Below, one piece after another: positions 1 to 11,815 of a stretch of DNA of 64,000 nt (position 1 is the stretch's first letter; every line of letters starts with the position of its first letter). The stretch is taken from NCBI GenBank assembly GCA_029953675.1, contig JAMWBK010000002.1, positions 2,542,001 through 2,606,000 of the forward strand, in the 5' to 3' direction. This DNA comes from Rhodosorus marinus. Lineage: Eukaryota; Rhodophyta; Stylonematophyceae; Stylonematales; Stylonemataceae. A program made the translations under genes and the position numbers. The notes below the pieces were generated by a model that saw only the letters and a list, made by a program, of their open reading frames with translations, was not told where the DNA came from and ran no database searches.

Positions 1-94
1 AGGGTCAGTTATTTCTCCCCGGTTCTAGCATATTTTTTGCCAAGTAGTGGGTCTCCAATGTTCTTACCATTCCCACCCTTATCTGCCATTGCAG

Positions 95-260
95 ATCGAT
101 CACCGCGGCCCTGTTCCTGAAGGAATTCGTGAAGAGCACACCGTGGGCCCATATTGACATTGCCGGAACAGCTTACCCAGGGAAACTGGGGAAAGCCTCC
201 GGATATGGGGTTAGAACGCTTTATAAGATGGTCTCGGATTTGTCCGAGAAAGCTAAGTAA
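95..260 (+). CDS. Leucyl aminopeptidase (M17 cytosol aminopeptidase), last exon only
   Basis: Only the 3' end of this gene lies in the window. A splice acceptor (pyrimidine-rich stretch then CAG) ends at 94, and the exon runs to a TAA at 258-260. The translation, about 54 residues, includes [20 protein letters not shown] and ASGYGVRTL. These match the C-terminal block of M17 aminopeptidases, which carries the conserved glycine-rich segment and a terminal alpha-helical tail. The first base of the exon completes a Gly codon, as expected for the family sequence [10 protein letters not shown]. The enzyme is a two-metal exopeptidase that releases N-terminal residues such as Leu. The metal ligands lie upstream, outside the window. 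Whether the product is cytosolic or organellar cannot be judged because the N terminus is missing. Confidence 0.85.
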
Positions 261-615
261 ACACTAGTTAGATAGGTATCCATGAGGACTCTTCTGGTTG
301 CATGTTCTTAAGGTGTTCGTGGAAGGGCCATCACAACCGAGCGAATCTCTCGTACATATGCCGCCTGACCTTTACGAGCAGTTGGTGGCTTCTATAGCTG
401 TTGCATCGAGAGCAATGGGAGGTCTTTGCTTAGCCGCAAATTTTAGTTCTACGAAGGCAATCTAATCCTCTCATATCACGACCTAATCCGAAATAGTTAA
501 GCTGCCTACTTCGCGGCAGAATTAGTATAGAACCTAGAAAAAGAAATGATCTTGAGCCTAAATCTTTGTCGGGAAGGACAAACAATATTATACAAGTTTG
601 CAGCCAAGCTTTGAA
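261..615. other. Convergent 3' spacer
   Basis: Spacer between two convergent stop codons (aminopeptidase on plus, tryptophan dioxygenase on minus). It presumably holds both 3' untranslated regions. I see no additional gene. Confidence 0.6.
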
Positions 616-2202
616 CTAGCAAAACGTCCAGTCTAGTTCCACATTATCGCCGCCACCACCTAGCTCGAACAGAGTTCGATCGTACGGTTCAATAGAATGG
701 AAATACTTCATCTGGTCTCGCAGAGTTGTTGGCAACTCCGGAAGAAACCTCTTGGGGAGAAGCAGAGTTGACATGTTCGAGATATCGCTAAATATTCTGT
801 GGCGATCAACGGTTTCTTTCAAGTAACGATGTCCCAACGAGCCACCCGTGCCGATCTTTTGACCAATCATGCGATGTACCATCTGCGTGTGCCTGTGCCT
901 CCACTGGTTTAGGCAGTCATCAACGTCAACCAGGACCTGGAAGAGCCGCGCAGGGAGTTGCAACCTATACATGGCCGTGGGTGAAACATCGTTCAGCAAC
1001 GGGTTCCCACGTAAACCTCAATAGCATTTCAAAAAAGACAAATGAGCATGTCAGGAAGTACGTACATTGGTTGATCTTCATAAAGCATGATCATCAAGCA
1101 CGCATTGGTTGCCCGGAACCCAAGACGCCTGGCGCCAAGCTCCTTTTGTTTCTTATGTACGTCCTTGTCCCATACGCTCTCGTAGATTTCCATCGTAGAG
1201 GCAAGATCCTTCATAGCTGCTTCTCTTTCCTCCCCTTCCAACATTCGATTGAGAGCACAGCTATCAAGATTATGCATCTTCTCAACGGCTTCCTTGTAGT
1301 GAGAAGCAAACCGGTAGCCCCGGAACTCAATGAAAGGCATATTTCGCAACCACCTCTCCACGTAGTCAAACAAAGATGGTTCAGATAGTGCCTGATCATA
1401 AGCAATGAACAAAGACAAAACGTTAGCCTAAAATATGGACAGCGTTGGTGGATCGTTGAGCATATTACCTTCTCGACCTTCTTCTTATCCTCCTCCTTCA
1501 GCTTGTTCATGAAATCCTGGTTCACCCGTTTTTCAAGCTTGAGCCCCAACTTGGTTTCCAAGAGCCGAAATTGCACGCTTTGGAATCCACTCGCAGGGAA
1601 AAGGTAGTCTCTAAAATTCAAAAACTCTTGTGCTGTCATTGTCTCTAGCACACGGATTTGCTCGACGAGGATTTTCTGAATTTCCTTCACTCTGTTCAGT
1701 CGGTGCAGGGCAGTGCTGATTTGCTTCTCCCCTAAATACAACCACATGAACATCAAATGAGATTTCAGACACCAAGGCTAACGATACAAACATGACCTCC
1801 TCAATCGGGCGGCCCTACCTAGACGAAGACATTCGAAGATGTCTCTGACTGAGTCGATCTCGAATATGAGCTGCTTAAACCATAGCTCATACGTCTGATG
1901 TATAGTAATAAACAACAACTCGTCATGGCACAAATCCTTTGCTTTCCACGAGAGGGGCTCCTGCGCGTTCAAGATCTACGTTTCAAACACGCGAGAAAAA
2001 GACAACGTTCCTTCCCTCAGCACTACCATCCAGTTACCCGCCACGCTTCTACAGAACGAGCAACAGCCAACAAAAGACGCATTACCTTATCCAATTTGAG
2101 ATAGTCGGCGTAATACAAAGGGTCCTTCCTACTCCTCCGCACTTCTGCACTGCTTCTCGAAGAAAGGTCCCCCAACACCACCTCCTCGTGCTTCCTCTTC
2201 AT
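616..2202 (-). CDS. TDO: Tryptophan 2,3-dioxygenase
   Basis: Haem enzyme that opens the indole ring of L-Trp to N-formylkynurenine, the first step of the kynurenine pathway, usually cytosolic. Five exons read on the minus strand: 2202-2086, 1975-1819, 1732-1469, 1391-1066, 964-616, with introns of 77-110 nt. The assembled protein is about 400 residues, as in animals. Diagnostic blocks are LYYADYLKLDK, HDELLFITIHQTYELWFKQ, SVRDIFE, VLETMTAQEFLNFRDYL-PASGFQS, and HRMIGQKIGTGG followed by GHRYL. The last of these contains the proximal haem His and the GTGGS-type substrate loop. The start Met at 2202 is the nearest ATG upstream of the conserved core; another in-frame ATG at 2304 would add 34 residues. 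The frame stays open upstream, so the exact start is uncertain. Land plants generally lack this enzyme, so it argues against a land-plant source. Confidence 0.93.
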
Positions 2203-3931
2203 GGGACATGCGTTCTCCGCCTTCTCGGACGGACTCACCCCTATTCTACTTTCCACGCTCAGCTCCGCCTTCGGCAGGCTGCCATACCCGTACGGACAAC
2301 CCATCACTTTCCTCAATCCGTCCCCAAAAAAGCAAAACCCACCAACCCTCAAACGAATCCTACTCCACCACCATTGAACCAAACTCCACCCACAACCTCA
2401 CACGTCCCTCTATCTATGTTCTCACAACACTTCCCCTCCACCCCACCCCCCCCAACCCCCGCACCCCCTTCAAAAAAAATAATTATCCAATTCTCAACCC
2501 CGCTTCGCTTCGCCCCCAAAAGTTCTCTACCGCGTTTCGCCTTTGACCTCGTTCACCACCTTCGTCAACTCCGAACTCCCCTGCTCATAAAAACAGAATG
2601 TCCACAAGCCGAAGAAAGTATAGCCTTCACCGAACCATGAAACTTAAGTTGTACCCGCCAATTCATGCAACCACGTCGTCTCGAAAAAGGTAGACACCAA
2701 TGATGCAAACAAAAGAAGCAGTAGCCAAAACATACGCAGTCCTCAAAAAACAGGCTTTTGGCCAACTAGAAATACCAAAAATTCATAAAAACGCACTTCC
2801 AACAGGAGCCCCCCCCCCCTCCTTCTAATCTTCTTCCTCCTTATACCTCGCACCCTTTCAAGTGACCTCAATTTCAAGGTTTTTGCAGGTCTAAAATGAT
2901 TGCTAGAAGAATGAAGAATGAACCTTTCAGAATGTCCGCCTTTTTGACCGGCACAGCCCACACGCCCTTCCGACCCCTTTGGGTTGTTCTCGCGGACGCC
3001 CAACACCAACGATTTCATTTGGTTTTTGGCGTTTGTCAAAGACTTTTCACGGAGACTGAATGGCAGGAAAGTGAAACCCGGCCCCAGGGGGAGTGGCCAC
3101 TGGATTTCTTGGGCTTCAACGAACTTTTTTTTCTTCAGTTTTTTGTTGTTGTTCTTGTGCGCAGGGTGTTTTTGATTGGTTAAGGATGGCCAATCATGGG
3201 AACCTACTTGATATTTATCAATTTCTAAGGTTCTAAGAGTCGTTTTTGGTAGGGGGGCTGGTTTGTTCTTTTTCTTGTACGTAGTTTTCCAAGAAATAGA
3301 TTGGGACCACCCCTGGGCTATCCCAACCGATTTCCTACTAAGTGAAAAAGGAATAAATTACGCAACATAATTGTGGTCAAAAGGATTCCTCATTTTTTTT
3401 CGGTTGTACAGAGTCCCCTCATGTAGGTGGTATCCTTAGGGGAGGGTGTGCGGGACAAAGTCAAACTGAGTCAGGGTGAGTTTCGAAGAAAAATCCATTC
3501 AGCAACAACCTTCGTCAAGTGCAACTCCTTGGGGCCTCTTCAAGGGGAGGGTGGTAATATGCCAATTTTCCCTGGTGGTTTGAGCGAATTTCGTGCGCGA
3601 TATTTTTGTACAGGACACTTCGTTGAAAAAAAGTATAAACGCTGTATATCCTTAAATATATTTAGTAAAACAATTTTAATTCATCATATCGGTTTGTTGT
3701 ATTGGACTATCCACTAGCTGAAGTGATGACAGTGGGCGAAACCACCCCTGGAATTCGTGGTGGGAAATTTTTTCGCTTCTGCTCCGTTCCGTCCCCCCCT
3801 CCCAGTTTCAATCCTCGGTTGGAATTTTTTTTTGAAATAACCGTACTTCAGCGGTCATTCCAGCTGTCCACCTTTAGCGCATTTCGGAAATTGTTAGGTA
3901 GATGGGGGGGATTGTAGTAGCTTTCGTATTG

Positions 3932-3949
3932 AAGCGGTTTAAACCGCTT
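3932..3949. repeat. 18-bp perfect palindrome
   Basis: AAGCGGTTTAAACCGCTT reads the same on both strands, with nine base pairs per arm and no loop. It lies about 1.7 kb upstream of the TDO start, in otherwise featureless sequence. It could be a dimeric protein binding site, but no neighbouring gene supports this. Confidence 0.6.
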
Positions 3950-6900
3950 TCATCACTCTTTTAGGTGACAAAGTTACATGAATGCTACGAGTATCGTTGG
4001 ACTTGTTCCAGTAAGATATCGAGTAGACATTCCATTATCCAATGAGAACAAAATATCTATTTACTTCTACAACTTGATACTGCTTCTGTAGATTGTCAGT
4101 AGTTTTCTTCTCGAAGTCCCAAAGAGCAATTCCATTCAAGATTGCGCTGGTAGAGGCGACAGCTCATGTATTCGGAGTTGACGAGGGGATCGCGACGTAA
4201 CAATGCGCTGAGGATCCCTTTTTACCTCACCGTGGAACAAGGTCAACCTGATTCATCATCCAGGCAGAGGGGGTGGAATTCTTCGAGAAGTTAATGCTAT
4301 GAACCCGATGACGAAGAAGTCCATTTTTGTGCCCGATGCATCCGTTCATGGCCTTTAGAATAGTTCAGATTTACATCGCTTGAACTAGAGTTCGGAGGTT
4401 TCAGTCAGGGTCCTCCGCAGCAACGTCGTATTGGAGTTTGCCATGCAAGTTTTCCTCTGAGGAACGGAATCTCGTCCAGTATCTTGAATCTTAGGATGCG
4501 CGTTCATCAGATATCTTCGGGTAATCATTCGCATATCCGTGAACAGCAACACGACAATTGAAAAATGGAGCACCTAATATATAGCCAAAGGAGCCACGCG
4601 GCTGACGTTTCCTCCCGATTTTCCCCCGGTTGAGCTGGCAAAAAAAACTCGGTTGTTTGCATGTGCGGTCAACTGAGCAGGACTGTAGAGTTGGAATTGT
4701 ACTAAGTCAATATGTGAATGCCAACACAGTTGACGTCATCTGATGGTATTTGCAGTGTCAGGTCTGTTTTTCCTGTTGACGGAGATGTATAACCCAGAGT
4801 ACATCCAACCGTGACGAGCGCAGAGGCGACCGGCATGTTTTCAATTCCTTCCACTGCTTCCTGAAGCTTTGGCGTGTTAGTGAGCTGCAGCTCTTTAACC
4901 GACTGCTGCGAACTTTTTCATGACTAGAAGCATACGCCCAACCGCTTCTGCTCAATGACTGGTCCTGGGGCTTCTCGTTCTCATATTTCCGCAGTAGGGA
5001 TCTAACCAACGATATGAGATTGCAGAGTTCCCAAATGGAAAAACTTATGTACACACGCAGAATGAACAATGCTCGTCTGTTCTGCCTCGGACAATGGAAG
5101 ATATCGGAAGAACACCAGCGCTGTTCATCGGCTCTCGCCTCCACAATTGGAGCAATTTTTCGTGGTGAATTATTTCCCTAAAGTCACGCCGCCCTCCTCC
5201 TCGTATAAAAGCGATGATGCTGAAGGCGGGAGCAACACGAGCAAAGTTACGTTTTGCCCGACTAAGCAAAATCGCATGTACTGTGCGTACTAATCCGGTA
5301 TGCGCACTAATCCGAACTATTCTCTTAGGGTTGTTGCCTCTGATTAAACGGGGAAGAATCTGGCCACACCGATCCGATCTCTTACGGGGCACAAACAGAA
5401 TTTTTTTCTTCCGGTTGCTGTCCTTTTCGTGAAAGGCACACGTCCCTTGGATATTATGAGAGCCTTTGCTAAACTGAATACTACTGATTCAAATCCGAAA
5501 TAGTTCGTATCCGCGTTTTCCTTCTTCCCGGGTTGTTGTCTCTGAATAACAAATTGATAACGTCCGCACAAGGTGGCATCGTCAAGCCTGGGGTTACTCC
5601 GTACCAGCGGACAGACAAGGGTTGGCTTGACGGGTAGTCTTCCCGAACCGAGCTGGAGTAAGAGTTTCCGTGGACGAGTTGGAAATTCGAGGGCGCATAA
5701 GCGCCCATCTGTATAGCGATCTTGACGACATTCGAGATAAGTACACCTACTGGCTGTAGCAGTTGGGATTTAGGACACAAATAGGGGCTAATCCGAGCCT
5801 TTTGAGTACTCAGAACTCCACCTGGCACTACATATCGTGCTTCTGGATTTGAAACCGTAGCAGAGCAATCCCAAAACAAGAGGAGCGTGCAAAGCCGCTC
5901 ATCGAAGGTTGTGATCTGGCCCGACGAGGTTGTGTAGCAATCTAAGGGACTGAATCCACGCCATTCAGATACATGCAATCAACAGCGACCATGCTACAAC
6001 ACACACACATTCTGTGATTCAAAAAATTTTCAATCGAATTTTCATCCATCGCAGGGTTGTGTGAATATCTATCGCGGAAGATCTGATCACATCACTACCG
6101 GCCGTTCATCCAAATGGTGTTCAGCCGTGGTTCAGAACGCCACATTCATCCTAGGGTCACAGACGACATCCCGAAATCCTTTCTATCCACGCCGCACGCA
6201 TGAAGCTCGTCAGCAAAGGCTTGTTGATCATTGGCCCCCACCCAATCACTTCATGCATAGATTTTTTTCTTTTTCAACCCATCGCCCGTTCATCACGTCC
6301 CTTCCCCCCCCCCCCCTTTTACCTCTTTTCATCAAAAACATGGCCGCAACCGCCCTAGAGGCTAGATTGTATTTTCTCTTTCGATTATCTCCAATTAAAA
6401 ATAAAATACCAGAATCCCTGTACCCCACATACATACATACTCCCCCCCCATCTCTGCTATCTGCTGCTAGGAATTAGCTAAATGTCCCTCCTCCAACCCC
6501 CCCCACCCTTTGAAAGGCTTTATGCTCTAAGATTTTTTGACTAAAATCCGCGGTCGAAAAGTTTCACAACGGAAGAAGGCCAAAAAAGAAAAGCTGCAAA
6601 AACAGCCTCCCTTAAGATATCCCAAATTTTACTTTGAGAAAACAACACCATAGCGGACAAGCGAATGAGGTTCACTCGATCATCCCTCGAATATCGGTAT
6701 TTTTGCGTTAACGAACATAAATTTACCACGTGTCCAGTAGCTTCGCAGATAGCGAGCAGTTATTTTATTGCACGTGTCCTTATCGATCGGGTGGACCTGC
6801 ACGCCCGTAGAGGCTGCGGGGTTTTGTATCTGAAGCTACAACCACAGTTTCACGCCTTCAACCAATGACACGGATCTACTATTCGCTTCGCCCAATGGAA

Positions 6901-7262
6901 AGGGGCCTGAGGCCAGAAGAAAGATTTTGGATCTGATCTCAACTTTTCGTTGGACTCTTCCAGTAGGGGGGGATGATGGTCAGGGATCGGGCGCTTGCTG
7001 TTCAGCGGGAGGGCTGAGAATTTGGATTGGAATGGCGGATAATCTTGGACCGCAGCAATCAAGACGGGGTGGTGGGAGGGGGTGGGTTCGATGACTATAC
7101 CCTTACCCCCCTGAAAGGAATTTTTTTTTTTTGGGGGGGGGGGCCTGCGTCAAGGCCCAGGGGGTATAGGATATAGCCTATGGATGGGTTCTTGCGCGGA
7201 ACCCCAAGAAAAAAGAAAGCAGCCTGATAATACGAGGGTCGCGATTTACGCGATTTGCTCAC

Positions 7263-7271
7263 ATATATATA
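7263..7271 (+). promoter_or_regulatory. TATA-like element upstream of GAPDH
   Basis: An ATATATATA stretch lies 122 nt before the GAPDH ATG, at a spacing that would fit a TATA box with a leader of about 90 nt. This is inference from position and composition only. Confidence 0.3.
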
Positions 7272-7392
7272 CATGGCGGGGCAGTCGTAGTTGTGGGCGG
7301 GAGGGGCTTGCGGATCAGCAGCTGTGGGAGAGTGGGGAGGAAGGATCATTTGCTGTGTTTGTGTTGCTGTTTGTAATTTCACCTAGTAGAAG

Positions 7393-8698
7393 ATGGCTTT
7401 TGTTGGATCTATCGCGGGAGCTGCCGTCAGCGGAGTCTCCACGACGTCGCGATGCGGCATGCCGCAGTTTGTTGGCATGAGGCCTTTGAATAGCGTGAGG
7501 GCTCTCCAGCCGGCTGGTGAGGGATCTGCCTTCGGAGGAATGGTTGAGGCCGACGCTCTCTACGCCACCGCGATGAAGGCCGCCAAGTCCTCAAGAACCG
7601 CTCCTTCGATGACGATCAAGGTTGCCATCAACGGTTTCGGACGTATCGGACGCAACTTCATCAGGTGCTTGGAGGGACGTACCGACAGCCAGATGGAGGT
7701 GAGTAATCGCGGCCTGAGGCTTCGATAAAGTTCAGAGCACAGTTTCCTAACTTCACGTTCATTTCTAGGTCATTGCTATCAACGATACCTCCGGCATTAA
7801 GACCGCTGCCCATCTCCTCAAGTACGACTCCATCCTGGGCACCTTCGACGCTGATGTCGCGGTCACCGGTGATGATGAGATCTCTGTCAACGGCAAGCCG
7901 ATCAAGGTTGTCAGCAGCAGGAACCCCCTTGAGCTGCCGTGGAAGGAGCTCGGCATCGACATTGTCGTCGAGGCCACCGGAGTCTTCATTGACAAAGAGG
8001 GTGCCGGTAAGCATATCGAGGCTGGCGCCAAGAAGGTTTTGATCACCGCCCCAGGAAAGGGTGACGGAGTTGGAACCTTCGTCGTTGGCGTGAACTCTGA
8101 TGAGTATGACCACGACAAGTTCGACATTGTCTCCAACGCCTCGTGCACCACCAACTGCATGGCCCCCTTCATCTCGGTCCTCGAGGAGGAGTTCGGAATC
8201 ATCAAGGGTACCATGACCACCACTCACTCCTACACCGGAGACCAGAGGCTCCTTGACGCTGGTCACCGTGACCTGCGACGTGCCAGGTCCGCTGCTCTCA
8301 ACATTGTGCCAACCACCACCGGAGCCGCCAAGGCTGTTGCCCTGGTTATCCCGTCCGTGAAGGGCAAGCTGAACGGAATCGCCCTGCGTGTACCCACCCC
8401 CAACGTGTCGGTCACCGATGTCGTTGTTCAGGTCGAGAAGAAGACCTTCAGGGAAGAGGTTAATGGAGCGCTCCTTAAGGCGTCCCAGGGCAAGTTGAAG
8501 GGTGTCCTCAAGTACACTGATGAGCCCCTCGTGTCTTGCGATTTCAAGGGAACTGACGAGTCCTCAATCATCGACTCTTCTCTCACCATGGTCATGGGTG
8601 ACGACTTGGTCAAGGTTGTTGCCTGGTACGATAACGAATGGGGCTACTCCCAGCGTGTCGTCGACATGGGTGAGATCATGTGCTCCAAGTGGAAGTAA
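7393..8698 (+). CDS. GAPA: Plastid glyceraldehyde-3-phosphate dehydrogenase (GapA type)
   Basis: Reduces 1,3-bisphosphoglycerate with NADPH (or NADH) in the Calvin cycle, and can run the reverse reaction. Two exons, 7393-7698 and 7769-8698, are joined by a 70-nt intron. The protein has 411 residues. Residues 1-72 are Ala/Ser/Arg-rich and look like a plastid transit peptide; the enzyme proper begins at [15 protein letters not shown] (73-87, dinucleotide-binding Rossmann motif). Catalytic Cys228 lies in SNASCTTNC, and [15 protein letters not shown] provides the active-site His and phosphate-binding residues. The C terminus ends [19 protein letters not shown] plus a short basic tail, with no GapB-type cysteine extension, so thioredoxin control through that tail is not expected. 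Overall similarity is to cyanobacterial and plastid GapA, not to cytosolic GapC. Codon choice is strongly C-ending, in keeping with high expression. Confidence 0.97.
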
Positions 8699-9587
8699 AC
8701 ACTTTGTCAAATAGACGTACGAATAAATCACACCAAAAACCGCAGTAAATCAATTCTTCAACCGGAAAACGAAGCAAAAGATTTTTGTCCTCATTCATAT
8801 CCGGGCTCTTTACCCCCACCGCAAGCTACGCATGATGCTGTGCTGCACTACGACTCGAGAACCATAGTGATCAAGACGCAGAAGTAAACCAGCCGTGTTG
8901 TGTTGAGTACAGACTCCAAAGCCACACCATAAACATAAGGTGGGTAAAAGGCCATGGGGGGGAAATGCTCTTTTGTCATCCCTCATAAGATCCTTAGACA
9001 CCCTGAAAACAACAAGAAAACAAGGGATTGATGGATACACAGTCACCCACACCCTTCTCCGCTGACAGCCGATCATCTCCGGCTGGCAATCCACTCCACG
9101 CAAAACTTCTCCCCCAAGACAAGCCAATCCGAATATTCCAGCTGTCCAAGAATATACTCATCATTGGCCCATACAATCTATTTTAGCCAATTAAAAACAC
9201 TTTTATACACCTTCCGTTTTTATATCTTCGTTCCGTGATCATCGGGGGTGCAGCTTGTGATTTTTTGGATAAAATTATGTATCGATCTTCGGGAGCCGAT
9301 GGGATGAACTAATATTTTGTTTCTGTTTTTCAAGAAGAGGTGGGTCGTTAGGGTTTGGTGGCAGCAGAAGCACGAGAGAGAACGTCGAGAAGAGATTAGC
9401 TCTATAAATGGATAGGAAGGATCTGTGACTTTCGGACAGAACAGGAGGAGGACGTGTAGCCTTCTGTGTTTTTAATGTTTTGGTTTTGTTTTGTTTTTTA
9501 TTACTGGAACGTCTGGAAGGAATCCTCGTGAACGAAAAAAGAGAGAGAGTTTTCTGCTTCTGTTGTTTTTGTTAACTTGTTGACAGA
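8699..9587. other. Spacer between GAPDH and rubredoxin
   Basis: Tandem plus-strand genes flank this 0.9 kb. I find no supported gene. The 3' half becomes T/G-rich (about 9470-9580) just before the rubredoxin start and probably holds its promoter and leader. Confidence 0.5.
8722..8727 (+). terminator. Candidate polyadenylation signal of GAPDH
   Basis: AATAAA lies 24 nt after the GAPDH stop codon. The position fits a polyadenylation signal with a short 3' untranslated region. No transcript data are available. Confidence 0.4.
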
Positions 9588-10266
9588 ATGGAGGTGAGTT
9601 TTGGCGAGGTGTAGCTCGTTTGGTCTGGGAACTGCTTTCGTTGGTGAGTGTGGTTTTCTGAGGATTTTAGTGTTTTTTTTTGGTTTTGTTTTGGGTGGTG
9701 GTGTTCTTCTCAGATGGGTTTCGTATCAGGAGTGTCTGCCAACTCCCTCCGATCGGGTCGGGGTTTGGGAACTGTTGGGAGGTATCCGAATCGGCTTTTA
9801 TTCGTGAGCAGAGGCGTTAACAGTAGGGGACGTCGCAGCGTCGTGAAAATGTCTGAGGAGGAATTCTGGCAGGGAGAGTGGGTTTGTGTTGACTGCGGAT
9901 ATATTTACGGACAATCTGAAGGCGTACCTTTCGAGGAACTTCCAACCAACTTCAGGTAAACTCCCCGCAGCCTCCTGAATCGAGCTATGCTACTGGGCTT
10001 GAAGCGCTTGGGGGTATCTTTACCTGTACCCGCGTTCTCTCAGAGCAGGAGATCAGCCGTAGCTTACAGATTCCGTTCCTTCGTATTATTTTTGGCATAC
10101 CCGTAGATGTCCCCAGTGCCGGGCCCCGAAGAGAAGGTTCGCAAAGAAGGCGGGTGAGGTTGTCGCTTCGAATGCGGACGCGTCCAACACACAAATCCTG
10201 CTCGTCTCTCTACTCGGTCTGTTCGCTATTGTCGCTTTTGGTATTTGGGCTGCTCAGGAGCTGTAG
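9588..10266 (+). CDS. Plastid membrane-anchored rubredoxin
   Basis: One-iron electron carrier of the rubredoxin family, comparable to the thylakoid rubredoxin needed for photosystem II assembly in oxygenic phototrophs. The probable structure is a 6-nt first coding exon (9588-9593, Met-Glu), exon 9714-9955 and exon 10107-10266. Alternatively translation starts at the ATG at 9714, with the first intron in the leader. Residues before MSEEEFWQGEW are Arg/Ser-rich and resemble a transit peptide. The iron site is formed by WVCVDCGYIY and, across the second splice, CPQCRAPK, giving the two CxxC pairs. A single C-terminal transmembrane helix (ILLVSLLGLFAIVAFGIWA) anchors the protein, as in cyanobacterial RubA. 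Length is about 133-135 residues. The gene converges on the glycosyltransferase gene, with under 200 nt between stop codons. Confidence 0.9.
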
Positions 10267-10450
10267 GCGTTGAATTCGTTTCAGGAGGCAAAATCTGGGT
10301 TATAGTCAAAAAGTACATCTATTCATTTAATCATTTTCGGGTCCTGTTCGGCGGGAGCCTCAAGCCTCCCACCTTCTCCACAGCGCTCCTTTTCCTTGTC
10401 TTTTACACAAATCTCAGATTGCGGACGATCGTACGTACATTAACGACAAG

Positions 10451-11815
10451 TCAAAAATCTCCCAGCTCGCAGACGTGCTTGATCATATCCGTATCTTTCT
10501 CCTCCAAAGCAGTAACCAGCACATGCAACCTTCTTATGGTACGGGCCGATTCAACACCCACTACCAGGGGCAACAAGTCTGGATTGGCATCCCTCGTTGC
10601 CAATGTACAAATCTCTTCTTTGTTAAAATTATGAACAAAGTTGTCCAGCTTGACCATCGTCCGCATCAGATAATTGTGTTGTCTGTCCTTGCAATTTTGG
10701 TCGTTCTCTTCACAGTCGAGGTTCAGCGGGCCTCCGGTACTGGACGTCGCACCCATCACAATGCCTCCAAGCGTAATATCTGGAAACCTGATGGGCCTGA
10801 ACGTACAAGCGCTAGGGACATCGCATGATGCGAAGCCGCGATAGGCGCAAGTGGGATCTGCTGGTAGACAGTCCGCCATACTCTTCATCAGGCCCCAAGA
10901 GATTACAAACCTGTTTTCGTTGGAGATGCTACGCTCAGCCATGGCCGCAGAAGAGTGGACTTGATTTGCAAGATGAATCCGTCAGGAACCGACGAGATCT
11001 GCAAGAGTTTGATGATATGTTTTGCATACCCTTTGTCGTCATGGTGGGCTGGGTACGTGTTGAATTTATACTCATCCTCAGATATGAAGAAATAATCGAA
11101 TCGGTCCCGATTAGGCCTTTTAGCGCCAGTGTAGGTGCCCACGTATAACGGTCCTTCGTCTCCTTGCTTACGAAGCTCGCTGATCACCCTACCGAGGTCG
11201 ACATAAGTCTCAGAGGTCGTCATCAAGACGAAATCGTGCTCCTTCACATGATCGTCGTTGTAGAGCTCGTCCGCGATTCCGAGAGCTTTGATGGTTGCAG
11301 ATCTGTGATCAGAGTCGCTTGCATCTGGGACGAGAATGAGGTCGTTGTAGGTCTTCTGTTCCTGCTCCACTAGCCTTTGCTCGGAATCGGTCAAGTTTCC
11401 TCCCAAGAAAAAGTTGTAGGAGACCTTCGATGAGCTCGACACTTTGAAAGCAAGGGTCAAAAACGTTCTCAGGGTCAGGAAATACAGCAACAATCTCGAT
11501 CAACAACGGAAACGTTCACATGTTGCGGTGGTGGGCCCTACTCCTTTGAAGAAACGTCGCCCTAGCCGCGCTCCTGTAGTAAAAGTCGCTTGGAGCGGAG
11601 TTAATCGCCAAGTACAAAAAGCCATCCTGAGATTCCGGGCTTGACACTGGCCGATCCTGCGCCCGCGTCAGCAACCAATCCTGAGTCATTACTGGAAAGG
11701 TAATCATACAGCCTAACAAAGACAGGGACACAAGATGAATCGGCCGCAATCTCCTGATGGAAGTCCTTCTCGGAAGCCCTTCGAGGTCAGCACCACCACT
11801 CCGACGCGCCAGCAT
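10451..11815 (-). CDS. GT31-like glycosyltransferase (beta-1,3-galactosyltransferase family), type II membrane protein
   Basis: Probably transfers a sugar from a nucleotide donor in the Golgi; donor and acceptor are unknown. Three exons on minus: 11815-11520, 11467-11030, 10910-10451, with introns of 52 and 119 nt. The protein is about 397 residues. The N terminus is basic, then a signal-anchor helix at about 26-43. GT31 landmarks are, in order, LYLAINSAPSDFYYRSAARATF (the usual SAP.....R.AIR.TW region), VSYNFFLGGN, a YNDLILVPD block, and FVLMTTSETYVDL where the family has a DDD metal-binding motif. After the second splice come KGFVISWGLMKSM (the usual GGGYVLS region) and FPDITLGGIVMG (the usual EDV..G). 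The metal motif has no aspartate triad (TSE in its place), so activity may be altered or lost. Boundaries were chosen because all phases agree and the family spacing is restored. Confidence 0.7.

Larger units (their letters stand above)
2203..7392. other. 5.2 kb spacer, no convincing gene
   Basis: No ORF here resembles a known family, and the frames are short and overlapping. The stretch holds several poly-C runs (around 2440-2460, 2809-2820, 6305-6319), a T/G-rich run just before the GAPDH gene (7123-7143), and an 18-bp perfect palindrome at 3932-3949. Two short stretches around 5310-5350 and 5500-5550 resemble each other weakly. The spacer must contain the TDO and GAPDH promoters. Confidence 0.5.

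Noticed and set aside
5481-5978. 165-codon minus ORF
   Set aside because: No hydrophobic core pattern, no family and no plausible exon neighbours; likely chance in spacer.
7661-8266. 201-codon minus ORF opposite GAPDH
   Set aside because: Antisense shadow of strongly C-ending GAPDH codons.
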